Notes under the pieces: generated by a model
Database searches by the model: none
The model's input: the letters and a program-made list of their open reading frames with translations, nothing else
Told to the model about the DNA's origin: nothing
Program-made: the position numbers and the translations under genes
Shown here: piece by piece, positions 1 through 5,700 of the stretch
Layout: the number at the start of each line of letters is the position of its first letter
Numbering within the stretch: the stretch's first letter is position 1
DNA from: Acidimicrobiales bacterium
GTDB taxonomy: Bacteria; Actinomycetota; Acidimicrobiia; Acidimicrobiales; RAAP-2
DNA: 5,752 nucleotides
Direction: 5' to 3'
Assembly: GCA_017882985.1 (NCBI GenBank)
Contig: JADGOK010000077.1
Span: 1-5,752 of the forward strand

Positions 1-1355
1 TCCTCGGAGAGTCCAAAGGCGCGCGCCACGTCGCGCAGCGCCGAACGAGGCCGGTAGGTGATGACCGCGGCGACCTGGGCGGCGTGGCGACGGTCGTAGC
101 GCTCGTAGACGTACTGGATCACCTCCTCGCGCCGACCCGACTCGATGTCCACGTCAATGTCGGGAGGGCCATCACGCGCCGGTGAGAGGAAGCGCTCGAA
201 GAAAAGGTTGAGTGCCACCGCGTCGGCGTTGGTGATGCCGAGCGAAAAGCAGACCGCCGAGTTCGCCGCCGAGCCGCGGCCCTGACAGTAGATGTTGTTG
301 GTCCGACAGAACTCGGTGATGTCCCAGACCGTCAGGAAGTAGCCAGCGAAGCCCAGCGTCGCGATGACGTTCAGTTCATGATCGATCTGACGCCACGCAC
401 CGGGCACGCGTTCGCTCTCGCGCGATCCGTAGCGCACCGTCGCGCCACGCGCGACGAGCACCTCGAGGTAGGACTGCTCGTTCATCCCCTCGGGAGTGGG
501 AAACGTCGGCAGGTTGGGAGCGACTAGACGCAGGTCGAAGGCCAGCTCGGCGCCGAGTTCGCCAGCCCGGTCCACCACGCCCGGCCAGCGCGCGAAGCGG
601 CGACGCTGTTCGGCGTCACTGCGCAGGTGCGCGAGCGGCGACGCGCCAAGCCAACCCTCCATCTCCTCGAGACTCTGCCGGGCCCGGATCGCCGACAGGA
701 CATTGGCGCGCGCGAACGCGTCGGGCGTGGCGTAGTGGACGTTGCCCGTGGCGATCACGTCGACGTTGGCGCGAACCGCCAACTCGGCCAGTACGTCGTT
801 GCGCGCGACGTCGTCAGGTGCGCCGTGATCCCACAGTTCGACCGCGAGATTCTCTCGACCAAAGGCGCGGATCAGTCGTTCGAGTTCACGCTGCGCCGCA
901 CGAGGGCCCTCGGCCATCAGCGCTCGCGTCAGAGGACCCTTGCGGCATCCCGTGAGGATCAACCACCCGTGCGCGGCGTTGGCGACCTCGTCCAGAGTGA
1001 AGCGCGGCGCGCCCTTCTCACCACGACGAAGGTGCGCCTCGCCGAGCGTGACGGCGAGGTGACGGTAGCCCTCGGGTGAACGAGCCAGCACCACAAGGTG
1101 CTCACCCGAGGGATCGCGTACGCCCACCCGGTCGTCGACACCGTCGAGGGTGAGTTCACTGCCAAAGACGGTCGCCAGTCCGAAGGCCCGTGCCGCCTCG
1201 GCGAAGCGCACCACACCGTAGAGACCGTGGTGATCAGTGAGGGCCAGACCCGAGAGTTGCAGTCGGGTCGCCTCGGCCGCCAACTCCTCGGGATCACTCG
1301 CCCCGTCGAGGAAGCTGAAGCCCGAGTGGGCGTGCAGTTCGGCGTACGTCGTCAC
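1..1355 (-). CDS. dnaE2: Error-prone DNA polymerase DnaE2, N-terminal part (C-terminus beyond the window edge)
   Basis: Error-prone C-family DNA polymerase that carries out SOS translesion synthesis with ImuA' and ImuB. The sequence shows 451 codons of a protein usually a little over 1000 residues long. The N-terminal PHP domain begins [15 protein letters not shown] (residues 6-20), followed by [13 protein letters not shown] (39-51) and ATGNVHYA (about 202-209), where Asn replaces the Asp seen in replicative DnaE, as is usual for DnaE2. The palm follows with QGRGSAANS (358-366) and PDIDVDIE (398-405), containing two of the catalytic aspartates. The third lies outside the window, so catalytic integrity cannot be fully judged. 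The GTG start at 1355 puts the PHP motif where the family has it, and shares its first G with the TAG stop of imuB, so translation is probably coupled. Being the last of three genes, it is probably expressed from the LexA-controlled promoter near 3100. Family identity is very secure; DnaE1 is excluded by the operon context and the DnaE2-like motifs. Confidence 0.96.
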   Translation of the reverse strand, partial: MTTYAELHAHSGFSFLDGASDPEELAAEATRLQLSGLALTDHHGLYGVVRFAEAARAFGLATVFGSELTLDGVDDRVGVRDPSGEHLVVLARSPEGYRHLAVTLGEAHLRRGEKGAPRFTLDEVANAAHGWLILTGCRKGPLTRALMAEGPRAAQRELERLIRAFGRENLAVELWDHGAPDDVARNDVLAELAVRANVDVIATGNVHYATPDAFARANVLSAIRARQSLEEMEGWLGASPLAHLRSDAEQRRRFARWPGVVDRAGELGAELAFDLRLVAPNLPTFPTPEGMNEQSYLEVLVARGATVRYGSRESERVPGAWRQIDHELNVIATLGFAGYFLTVWDITEFCRTNNIYCQGRGSAANSAVCFSLGITNADAVALNLFFERFLSPARDGPPDIDVDIESGRREEVIQYVYERYDRRHAAQVAAVITYRPRSALRDVARAFGLSE

Positions 1356-2434
1356 TAGTCGTAAATCCCCACGAGCCACCAACGACTCGACTCAGCGACG
1401 AGCAGTACCGCCTCGCCGGTGGCGAGCACGAGCTGTAGATGGGCGCGACGGCGCTGGACCGCCCACCATCGTTCGACACTCGGCCACGGGCCCGCGTGCC
1501 ACACCACGTCACGGCGCGCGTACCGCGACAAGAGCAGCGTGGTCGGCGCGGCGGAGAGGAACCCCCGCGACCCCATGCGAACGGGCTGGTCGGCGGCGTC
1601 GCGCAACTCGATCGCGACGGGGTGCACGAGTGTCGTGGCCGGCGATGGCGCGTGCAACTGACCCGGCCACGGTGCGTCGTCGCGTGCCACGCTCTCGGGC
1701 GATCCCCACGGCACCAACGTCGCGCGGTCCTGCGGTCCGCGCCCACCGCACAGCGCGGCGACGACGACCGCGTCGAGGCCAAGGCGACGACGAACCCGGT
1801 GGGCCGCCGCCTGGGCCCGATCGTCACCGGCCCCGCGCTGACCAAAGAATCCAATCTGCTCGTCGTGCACGTCGTCCGCGCCACGCAACTGACGTAAGCG
1901 CGCAGCGAGACGCGCGTCGCGCTGACCGGCGAGCTCACTCAATTCACCACGGGCCACGCGATGCAACTGCGTCGCGTGCGTGTTGAAACGCTCCGCCACG
2001 CGCGCGGGTTCGAGGTCGGCGAACGCGCCAACCGTGTGCAGACCCAAACGACGACAGGTCGTCGCGAGATCCTTTCGCCCGAGCACGTCGAGTGGTTGCG
2101 CTCGGCGAAAGCGCTCGGTCAATCCCACGCCAACCACCACGCCGGCGCGCGCGGCCAGTTCGCTGCAGAAGAGTCCGTCGGCAACGCCGAGGAGCGGCTC
2201 TTCTCCCACGACGTCGCGCACGGTCTGGCGCACGGCCTCGAGCACGGCCTCCTCCCCGCCAAAGAACCGACTCGGCCCACGTACGGGTAAGACGAACAGG
2301 CCGAGACGCACCGGCTCGGTAAAGGGGCAGAGCACGCTCAGCGCGTCGAGGAGTGCCAGGTAGTCGCGCAGTGTCGAACCATCGGGCGACTCTTGGGCGA
2401 GTGACGCGATCCAGATAACGAGTAGACGGTCCAT
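1355..2434 (-). CDS. imuB: ImuB, catalytically inactive Y-family polymerase homologue, short form lacking the fingers segment
   Basis: Adaptor subunit of the ImuA'-ImuB-DnaE2 mutasome, which in mycobacteria links DnaE2 to the sliding clamp. The protein has 359 residues, against roughly 500 or more for typical ImuB. Family hallmarks are [13 protein letters not shown] (52-64), [16 protein letters not shown] (83-98), a helix-hairpin-helix-like [21 protein letters not shown] (130-150), a beta-clamp-binding-type motif QIGFF (193-197), [15 protein letters not shown] (230-244), [15 protein letters not shown] (253-267) and the C-terminal signature [10 protein letters not shown]...WWLVGIYD (315-359). 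The Y-family catalytic acidic motifs are absent, as expected for ImuB. The odd point is the N-terminus: strand RLLVIWI (3-9) runs almost directly into the region just before RGPSRFFGG, with no trace of the usual ANRV...CS..AR..G.R.G..RREA block. The ATG directly follows the imuA' stop with no gap, which argues against an unannotated upstream piece. Identity is secure; the deletion is inferred from remembered homologues. Confidence 0.93.
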   Translation of the reverse strand: MDRLLVIWIASLAQESPDGSTLRDYLALLDALSVLCPFTEPVRLGLFVLPVRGPSRFFGGEEAVLEAVRQTVRDVVGEEPLLGVADGLFCSELAARAGVVVGVGLTERFRRAQPLDVLGRKDLATTCRRLGLHTVGAFADLEPARVAERFNTHATQLHRVARGELSELAGQRDARLAARLRQLRGADDVHDEQIGFFGQRGAGDDRAQAAAHRVRRRLGLDAVVVAALCGGRGPQDRATLVPWGSPESVARDDAPWPGQLHAPSPATTLVHPVAIELRDAADQPVRMGSRGFLSAAPTTLLLSRYARRDVVWHAGPWPSVERWWAVQRRRAHLQLVLATGEAVLLVAESSRWWLVGIYD

Positions 2435-3094
2435 CTAACTCGTCGCCGCCCGTCCTCTTCGATTCGGCAGCACCACCACGTGCTCGGCGCTGCGTGCCGC
2501 CTCACCGCGTCCCGCGACGCGCACCGTCAGGTAGCGCGCGTCGAGTCGCGACGACGTGATCCACTGCGAGCGCGTGACGTCAAAGGAGAGATCGGCTGGC
2601 AACGGCCACGGCGCGCTCGGCTCACAGAGCACGATCAAGACAATGGAACGCTCGCGCACGCGGTCCATCAGTTTTCGCGCCGCCCCGTACGCCGCGCGCG
2701 ACGGTGGACGAACCACGACCAGATCGACCCCGTCGAGCAGATCGGCCGCCGACTCGGCCCACGCGCCGCGGGGACGCGGCACGAAGAGGACCCGGCGAAG
2801 ATCGACCCCGAGGTCGGCGATCGCGACAACACCGGGATCGTCAACGCCCACGACCGCTGCCCAGTGACCCCGGGTGCTCGCTTCGCTCACGAGACTGAGC
2901 GCCAAACTGAGACCCCCCGAACCCGGTGGGGCCTGCACCACGACCGTTGAACCGCGACGCAGGCCGCCGCCGGGAACGAGCGTGCGCCACGGCTCGCCCA
3001 GGGGCAGACGGCGGCTGGTCGCGAGAGCGACCGGTCGTAAAGTGGCCACCAAATCATCGGGCAGCGTAGGGCGTTTCGTGGAAAAAGCGAACAT
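2435..3094 (-). CDS. imuA': ImuA', RecA-like mutasome accessory protein with degenerate P-loop
   Basis: First gene of the SOS mutasome operon. ImuA' proteins resemble a RecA core and interact with ImuB in DnaE2-dependent mutagenesis. The 219-residue product (from the ATG at 3094) shows the family layout: LPLGEPWRTLVPGGGLRRGSTVVV (30-53), a P-loop position reading APPGSGGLS (55-63), a second strand HWAAVVGVDDPGVVAIADLGVDLRRVLFVP (78-107), and a Walker B-like strand VDLVVVRPP (123-131). The P-loop lacks the invariant Lys (Gly61 stands in its place), so ATP hydrolysis is doubtful. The frame stays open upstream to a TTG at 3133, but that TTG overlaps a likely -35 and would put the LexA box inside the gene. 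The ATG at 3094 lies in the LexA box, about ten bases after a good -10, with no Shine-Dalgarno visible, so a leaderless message is plausible. A TTG or GTG near 3015-3040 is a less likely alternative. Identity is good; the start is uncertain. Confidence 0.85.
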   Translation of the reverse strand: MFAFSTKRPTLPDDLVATLRPVALATSRRLPLGEPWRTLVPGGGLRRGSTVVVQAPPGSGGLSLALSLVSEASTRGHWAAVVGVDDPGVVAIADLGVDLRRVLFVPRPRGAWAESAADLLDGVDLVVVRPPSRAAYGAARKLMDRVRERSIVLIVLCEPSAPWPLPADLSFDVTRSQWITSSRLDARYLTVRVAGRGEAARSAEHVVVLPNRRGRAATS

Positions 3095-3101
3095 ATGTTC
3101 G
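3088..3101. promoter_or_regulatory. LexA-binding SOS box between divergent imuA' and SRAP genes
   Basis: CGAACATATGTTCG is a perfect 14-bp palindrome and matches the known Gram-positive/actinobacterial LexA operator (CGAAC-N4-GTTCG). It lies between the mutasome operon on the minus strand and the SRAP gene on the plus strand. That placement allows one LexA dimer to repress both directions. The imuA' ATG (3094-3092 on the minus strand) starts at the centre of the palindrome. The box is 63 bases upstream of the SRAP start codon. Confidence 0.92.
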
Positions 3102-3103
3102 TA

Positions 3104-3133
3104 AGAGTAGCCACTCGCGGTCACACGCGCCAA
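3104..3133 (-). promoter_or_regulatory. Predicted promoter of the imuA'-imuB-dnaE2 operon
   Basis: On the minus strand, TTGGCG (3133-3128) is followed after 18 bases by TACTCT (3109-3104), which fits the actinobacterial TANNNT -10 pattern. The LexA box begins only two bases past the -10, so bound repressor would cover the transcription start. The predicted start falls at or within a few bases of the ATG at 3094, implying a very short or absent 5' leader. The assignment comes from pattern and spacing only. Confidence 0.4.
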
Positions 3134-3152
3134 CGGCCTAATCTCGGGGGAA

Positions 3153-3160
3153 GGAAGGAG
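3153..3160 (+). promoter_or_regulatory. Ribosome-binding site of the SRAP gene
   Basis: GGAAGGAG sits four bases before the ATG at 3165. It is the clearest Shine-Dalgarno sequence in the window and fixes the SRAP start so that Cys is residue 2, as the family requires. An upstream TAATCT (3139-3144) could be a -10, but no matching -35 is evident, so the promoter on this side remains unassigned. Confidence 0.8.
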
Positions 3161-3164
3161 CCGT

Positions 3165-3872
3165 ATGTGTGGTCGCGTCGCCCTCTTTACGCCCCCCGTG
3201 CGTCTGGCCCGGCTACTCGACGCGGCCCTGGCCGCGGGTATTGAGCCCGAGGGTCACCCCAGCTGGAACGTCGGCCCCCAGCGCCGGCTCTTCGCCGTCA
3301 CCCAGCACGATGGCGTGCGCACGCTCGATCGCTACCGCTGGGGTCTCATCCCGAGTTGGGCCAAGGATCCGTCGATCGCCAACCGGCTCTTTAACGCCCG
3401 CGGCGAGACCGTGGCGGAGAAGCCCTCGTTTCGCAGCGCCTTCGCCAAACGTCCCTGCGTCATCCCCGTCGACGGCTTCTACGAGTGGGACCACCGCCCG
3501 GGTCAACAGAAGCAGCCGCACTACTTCACCCGTGTTGACGGGGAGCCCCTGCTCCTCGCGGGACTCTATGAGCGTTGGCGCGATCCGGAAGCGCCCGAGG
3601 ACCAGGCACCGTTGGCCACGTGCACGATCATCACGACGACGCCGAGTGACGACATGGAAGGGCTGCACGACCGTATGCCCGTCGTGTTCGAACGTTCCGA
3701 CGTGCGAACGTGGCTCGACGTCGAGGACGACGGCGCCGACGAACGCGCCGCGATGCTGCGACCAGCGCCGAAGGGAACGCTGCGCCAGTACGGCGTCGAC
3801 AACGCCGTCGGTTCGGTGCGCAACGATGGTCCCGAACTGATCAATCCGGTCGAACCAAAGTCTCTGTTCTAG
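3165..3872 (+). CDS. SOS response-associated protein of the SRAP family (YedK/HMCES-like abasic-site DNA-protein crosslinker)
   Basis: SRAP proteins bind abasic sites in single-stranded DNA and form a thiazolidine crosslink through the N-terminal cysteine freed by Met removal. This shields the lesion from cleavage and error-prone bypass. The 235-residue length is normal. It begins MCGRVALF with the essential Cys2. Other signatures are SWNVGPQ (33-39), YRWGLIPSWAKD (57-68), FNARGET (76-82, Asn77), CVIPVDGFYEW (98-108, Glu107), LAGLYERW (131-138), TTPSDDMEGLHDRMPVV (158-174, His168) and the C-terminal NDGPELINP. Cys2, Asn77, Glu107 and His168 correspond to the active-site set known from YedK/HMCES, so the enzyme looks intact. 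The start is fixed by Cys2 and a strong ribosome-binding site. It is divergent from the mutasome operon and shares its LexA box, which suggests SOS induction. A hairpin follows 17 bases after the stop. Family assignment is very secure; yedK is the E. coli name, and I assign no local symbol. Confidence 0.96.
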   Translation: MCGRVALFTPPVRLARLLDAALAAGIEPEGHPSWNVGPQRRLFAVTQHDGVRTLDRYRWGLIPSWAKDPSIANRLFNARGETVAEKPSFRSAFAKRPCVIPVDGFYEWDHRPGQQKQPHYFTRVDGEPLLLAGLYERWRDPEAPEDQAPLATCTIITTTPSDDMEGLHDRMPVVFERSDVRTWLDVEDDGADERAAMLRPAPKGTLRQYGVDNAVGSVRNDGPELINPVEPKSLF

Positions 3873-3888
3873 GCCCGGAAAAGCCGAA

Positions 3889-3934
3889 AACCCCGAGTGA
3901 CCAGTGAGTCGAAACTCACCCGCCCCTCGGGGTT
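3889..3934. terminator. Terminator-like two-part hairpin after the SRAP gene
   Basis: A perfect nine-base outer stem, AACCCCGAG (3889-3897) with CTCGGGGTT (3926-3934), encloses a six-base inner stem GTGAGT/ACTCAC (3904-3909 and 3914-3919) with a CGAA loop, separated by an internal loop. It begins 17 bases past the SRAP stop, so it probably ends that transcript. On the minus strand the outer stem runs into TTTTCGGCTTTT, a better U-rich tail than on the plus strand, and the loop reads TTCG. It may therefore act in both directions or mainly on a minus-strand transcript. Confidence 0.6.
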
Positions 3935-4436
3935 CCCGAAGGCACATCTCCCGCTGACCCGTGTCGGACAGGCCACCGTTAGACGGCTGGCATTTCACGC
4001 CATTTGTCGTTCACGAACCGCGGACCGAACTCCGCTGTCCGCTTGGAGGTTCCGTTCCTCTTGCGAGGCCCCTCTCCCCCTCGTCGGCTTCCCCTTTCGG
4101 TTCAGTCGAACGTTCGACAGGTACTGCGTGAACTACGAGGATTACTGTGCCAGAACCGCGAGGGGCCAAAGCGGGAAAAAGGGGATTTCAGAAACTTTTA
4201 CCCAGTTTCGAGGGACTTTATGCACCGATTTCGCGTCGTCGACCCGACATATCAACGAGATAACCGCATCTTTCCCACAGCCTGAGGTCGAGCGAATCAT
4301 CGAATTGGACAAAACGAATATCAACTCTTCGCTCGCTCCCTCGCATTTGGCCCGGGAAGGACGGCCAGATCGTTGTCGCCGAGACTGAGTTATACCGTTT
4401 GGGTCATGAGCGCCGCAATGTGAACGACTACCGCCG
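3935..4436. other. Long gene-free stretch with clustered short hairpins
   Basis: No frame here reads like a protein: candidate products are rich in Arg/Ser/Pro, lack recognisable motifs, and codon third positions are not G/C-biased as in the neighbouring genes. The left part (3976-4068) holds successive small hairpins: CCGT/ACGG (3976-3986), TGGC/GCCA (3988-4002), GTTC/GAAC (4009-4018), GCGGAC/GTCCGC (4020-4042) and CCTC/GAGG (4057-4068). The right part (about 4180-4330) is relatively A+T-rich and presumably includes the promoter for the membrane-protein gene, although I cannot place a convincing -35/-10 pair. I looked for tRNA, tmRNA, RNase P RNA and SRP RNA hallmarks and saw none. It may hold an unrecognised structured RNA or a decayed segment. 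Confidence 0.4.
4105..4118. repeat. 14-bp perfect palindrome GTCGAACGTTCGAC
   Basis: The palindrome joins two half-sites like those of the LexA box (CGAAC and GTTCG) directly, sharing the central bases and lacking the N4 spacer. That spacing makes LexA binding unlikely. It could be an operator for another dimeric regulator or a chance palindrome in the gene-free stretch. The palindrome is certain; its function is unknown. Confidence 0.5.
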
Positions 4437-4826
4437 ATGACCACGGCGTCGAATTTGGCGGCTTTCGTCGCCTGTCTCTTGGTCGTCGCATTGGCGATCT
4501 TTCAGATCTTGCTCGCCGTCGGTCGTCCGCTGGGACGCGCCGCTTTCGGTGGAAAATTCTTGGTGCTGCCAAAGCAGCTTCGATTCGCGAGTGGCGTGTC
4601 GGCACTGCTGTTCGTTGCAGCTCTCTATTTCATTCTCGCGCGCGCCGGAAAATTTGGCGGCGTTCGCAACTCCTCGACCATTCACATTGGCATCTGGATA
4701 TTCGTTGGCGTGTTCGCATTGAGCACGATCGCGAACGCCGCGTCCGCAAGCAGGTGGGAACGACGATGCATGGCGCCGATCGCTCTCGTTTTGACGACGT
4801 GCACCCTCGTGGTTGCACTGCACTAG
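4437..4826 (+). CDS. Small four-helix integral membrane protein, function unknown
   Basis: A 129-residue hydrophobic protein with four predicted membrane helices at about 6-28, 50-69, 83-104 and 111-128. Between the first two is a conserved-looking polar stretch, GRPLGRAAFGG (29-39) followed by LPKQLRFASG (44-53). A second motif, SRWERR (105-110), sits between helices three and four. The pattern of GRAA(F/W)GG, LP..LR.AS and SRWER matches a family of small uncharacterised bacterial membrane proteins I recall from actinobacteria and others, but no function is established to my knowledge. There is no signal-peptide cleavage site. The ATG at 4437 gives a short N-terminus before the first helix, although no clear Shine-Dalgarno precedes it. 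It ends 76 bases before the xth start on the same strand, so co-transcription is possible but not shown. Hydropathy and motif placement support a real gene; the role is unknown. Confidence 0.82.
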   Translation: MTTASNLAAFVACLLVVALAIFQILLAVGRPLGRAAFGGKFLVLPKQLRFASGVSALLFVAALYFILARAGKFGGVRNSSTIHIGIWIFVGVFALSTIANAASASRWERRCMAPIALVLTTCTLVVALH

Positions 4827-4861
4827 CGATCGTCGACGCAGTCAAGTCGAAATAGTTCCTG

Positions 4862-4908
4862 ACGCACGCATGCAGCGTTCGCACGCTTGCTACGTTGCAT
4901 GCGTGCGT
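4862..4908 (+). promoter_or_regulatory. Long inverted repeat overlapping the xth start codon
   Basis: ACGCACGCATGCA (4862-4874) is a perfect reverse complement of TGCATGCGTGCGT (4896-4908), separated by 21 bases. In RNA this gives a 13-bp stem. Inside the loop, GCGT (4875-4878) and ACGC (4883-4886) can extend it around a TCGC loop. The right arm contains the GTG start (4903-4905) and codon 2 of xth, so the folded message would hide the start codon. It could alternatively be a DNA operator or end the upstream transcript, though no U-run follows. The repeat is certain; the role is inferred. Confidence 0.6.
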
Positions 4909-5700
4909 CTCGTTTCGTGGAATGTCAATGGTATTCGAGCGGTGTCGAAGAAAGGTCTCTTCATCCCCTTCGTCGAGGAACTCAATCCCGACGTCATCTG
5001 TCTACAAGAGACCAAGGCGCAGCAGTTCCAGTCGGAAGTCGAGTTGCCCGGCTACGAGGAGCACTGGAACTCTGCGCAGCGTAAGGGCTACTCCGGCACC
5101 GCCATCTTTTCCAAGGTCGCTCCGTTGAGCGTGACGACCGACCTCGCGGAGTCACTGACCGAGCGCTTTGACATGGTCGCCGATCCGTACGGCGATCCCA
5201 ACAGTGAAGGGCGCGTGCTCACCGCAGAGTTTCCCGACTTCTTTCTCGTCACGGTGTACACGCCGAACTCGAAGAACGAACTCGAACGATTGGCCCTTCG
5301 TCACACGCAGTGGGATCCGGCATTTCTCCAACACGTGATGGAGCTCGAACGAACGAAGCCGGTCATCTTTTGCGGCGACCTGAACGTCGCTCACACGCCC
5401 GACGATCTCGCGAATCCCAAACCCAACATGGGCAAGCAGGGCTTCACGATCGAAGAACGCGAAGGCTTCCAGAATTTCCTTGACGCCGGATTTGTCGACA
5501 CCTTTCGACTCTTTCACGAAGGCAACGGTCACTACTCGTGGTGGTCGAACTTTTCGAACGCTCGTGCGCGCAATGTGGGGTGGCGTATTGACTACTTCCT
5601 GGTTTCCCAATCGCTCGTCAGTCGGGTGAAAGCGGCCGAGATTCATATGAACATCATGGGCAGCGACCATTGTCCGGTGAGTCTGACGCTCTCGTCATAG
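4903..5700 (+). CDS. xth: Exonuclease III-family AP endonuclease (ExoA/XthA)
   Basis: Enzymes of this family cut DNA 5' of abasic sites and remove 3' blocking groups in base-excision repair. The 265-residue product is close to the usual 250-270. It has all the endonuclease/exonuclease/phosphatase-fold motifs: LVSWNVNGIRA (3-13, Asn7), VICLQETKA (31-39, Glu36), GYSGTAIFSK (about 62-71), VYTPNS (118-123, Tyr119), CGDLNVAH (157-164, Asp159 and Asn161), WRIDYF (227-232, Asp230) and GSDHCP (253-258, Asp255-His256). The active site looks complete. The NPKPN...GFTIEER stretch is typical of the ExoA subgroup. The GTG at 4903 gives the standard N-terminus, with LVSWN at residues 3-7. The frame is open upstream, and an ATG at 4870 would add 11 residues unlike the family. 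No Shine-Dalgarno precedes either start. The start codon lies in a strong inverted repeat. No LexA box is visible nearby. Family identity is very secure; the start is less so. Confidence 0.94.
   Translation: MRLVSWNVNGIRAVSKKGLFIPFVEELNPDVICLQETKAQQFQSEVELPGYEEHWNSAQRKGYSGTAIFSKVAPLSVTTDLAESLTERFDMVADPYGDPNSEGRVLTAEFPDFFLVTVYTPNSKNELERLALRHTQWDPAFLQHVMELERTKPVIFCGDLNVAHTPDDLANPKPNMGKQGFTIEEREGFQNFLDAGFVDTFRLFHEGNGHYSWWSNFSNARARNVGWRIDYFLVSQSLVSRVKAAEIHMNIMGSDHCPVSLTLSS

Noticed and set aside
1237..1986. Long open plus-strand frame of about 250 codons opposite imuB and dnaE2
   Set aside because: The product is dominated by Arg, Ala and Pro and has no motif. It lies antisense to two securely identified genes, as expected in high-G+C DNA.
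2435..3133. Longer imuA' starting at the TTG at 3133
   Set aside because: The TTG overlaps the predicted -35 and would put the -10 and LexA box inside the gene. The extra 13 residues resemble nothing known in the family.
3931..3943. String resembling the reverse complement of a 16S rRNA segment (GTGCCTTCGGGAAC)
   Set aside because: The match stops after about 14 bases and flanking sequence does not follow 16S rRNA, so it is a chance hairpin similarity.
3978..3984. GTTAGAC resembling an integron attC core site
   Set aside because: No partner core of the RYYYAAC type lies at a suitable distance, and there is no integrase or gene cassette.
4105..4118. GTTCGA-containing palindrome considered as a tRNA or tmRNA T-loop
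   Set aside because: The flanking five-base stem does not pair, and no acceptor or anticodon arm can be drawn on either strand.
3897..4388. 163-codon plus-strand frame beginning with GTG inside the post-SRAP hairpin
   Set aside because: The start is inside the terminator-like hairpin, no ribosome-binding site is present, composition is not gene-like, and no motif is recognisable.
4142..4444. 100-codon minus-strand frame in the gene-free stretch
   Set aside because: There is no recognisable domain, no G/C third-position bias, and the start overlaps the beginning of the membrane-protein gene.
4813..4902. Upstream extension of xth from the ATG at 4813 or 4870
   Set aside because: The 4813 start overlaps the end of the membrane-protein gene, and the extra residues are unlike the family, whose N-terminus matches the GTG at 4903.
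5546..5560. CGAACTTTTCGAACG within xth considered as a LexA box
   Set aside because: The second half repeats CGAAC rather than its reverse complement GTTCG, and it lies deep inside the coding sequence.
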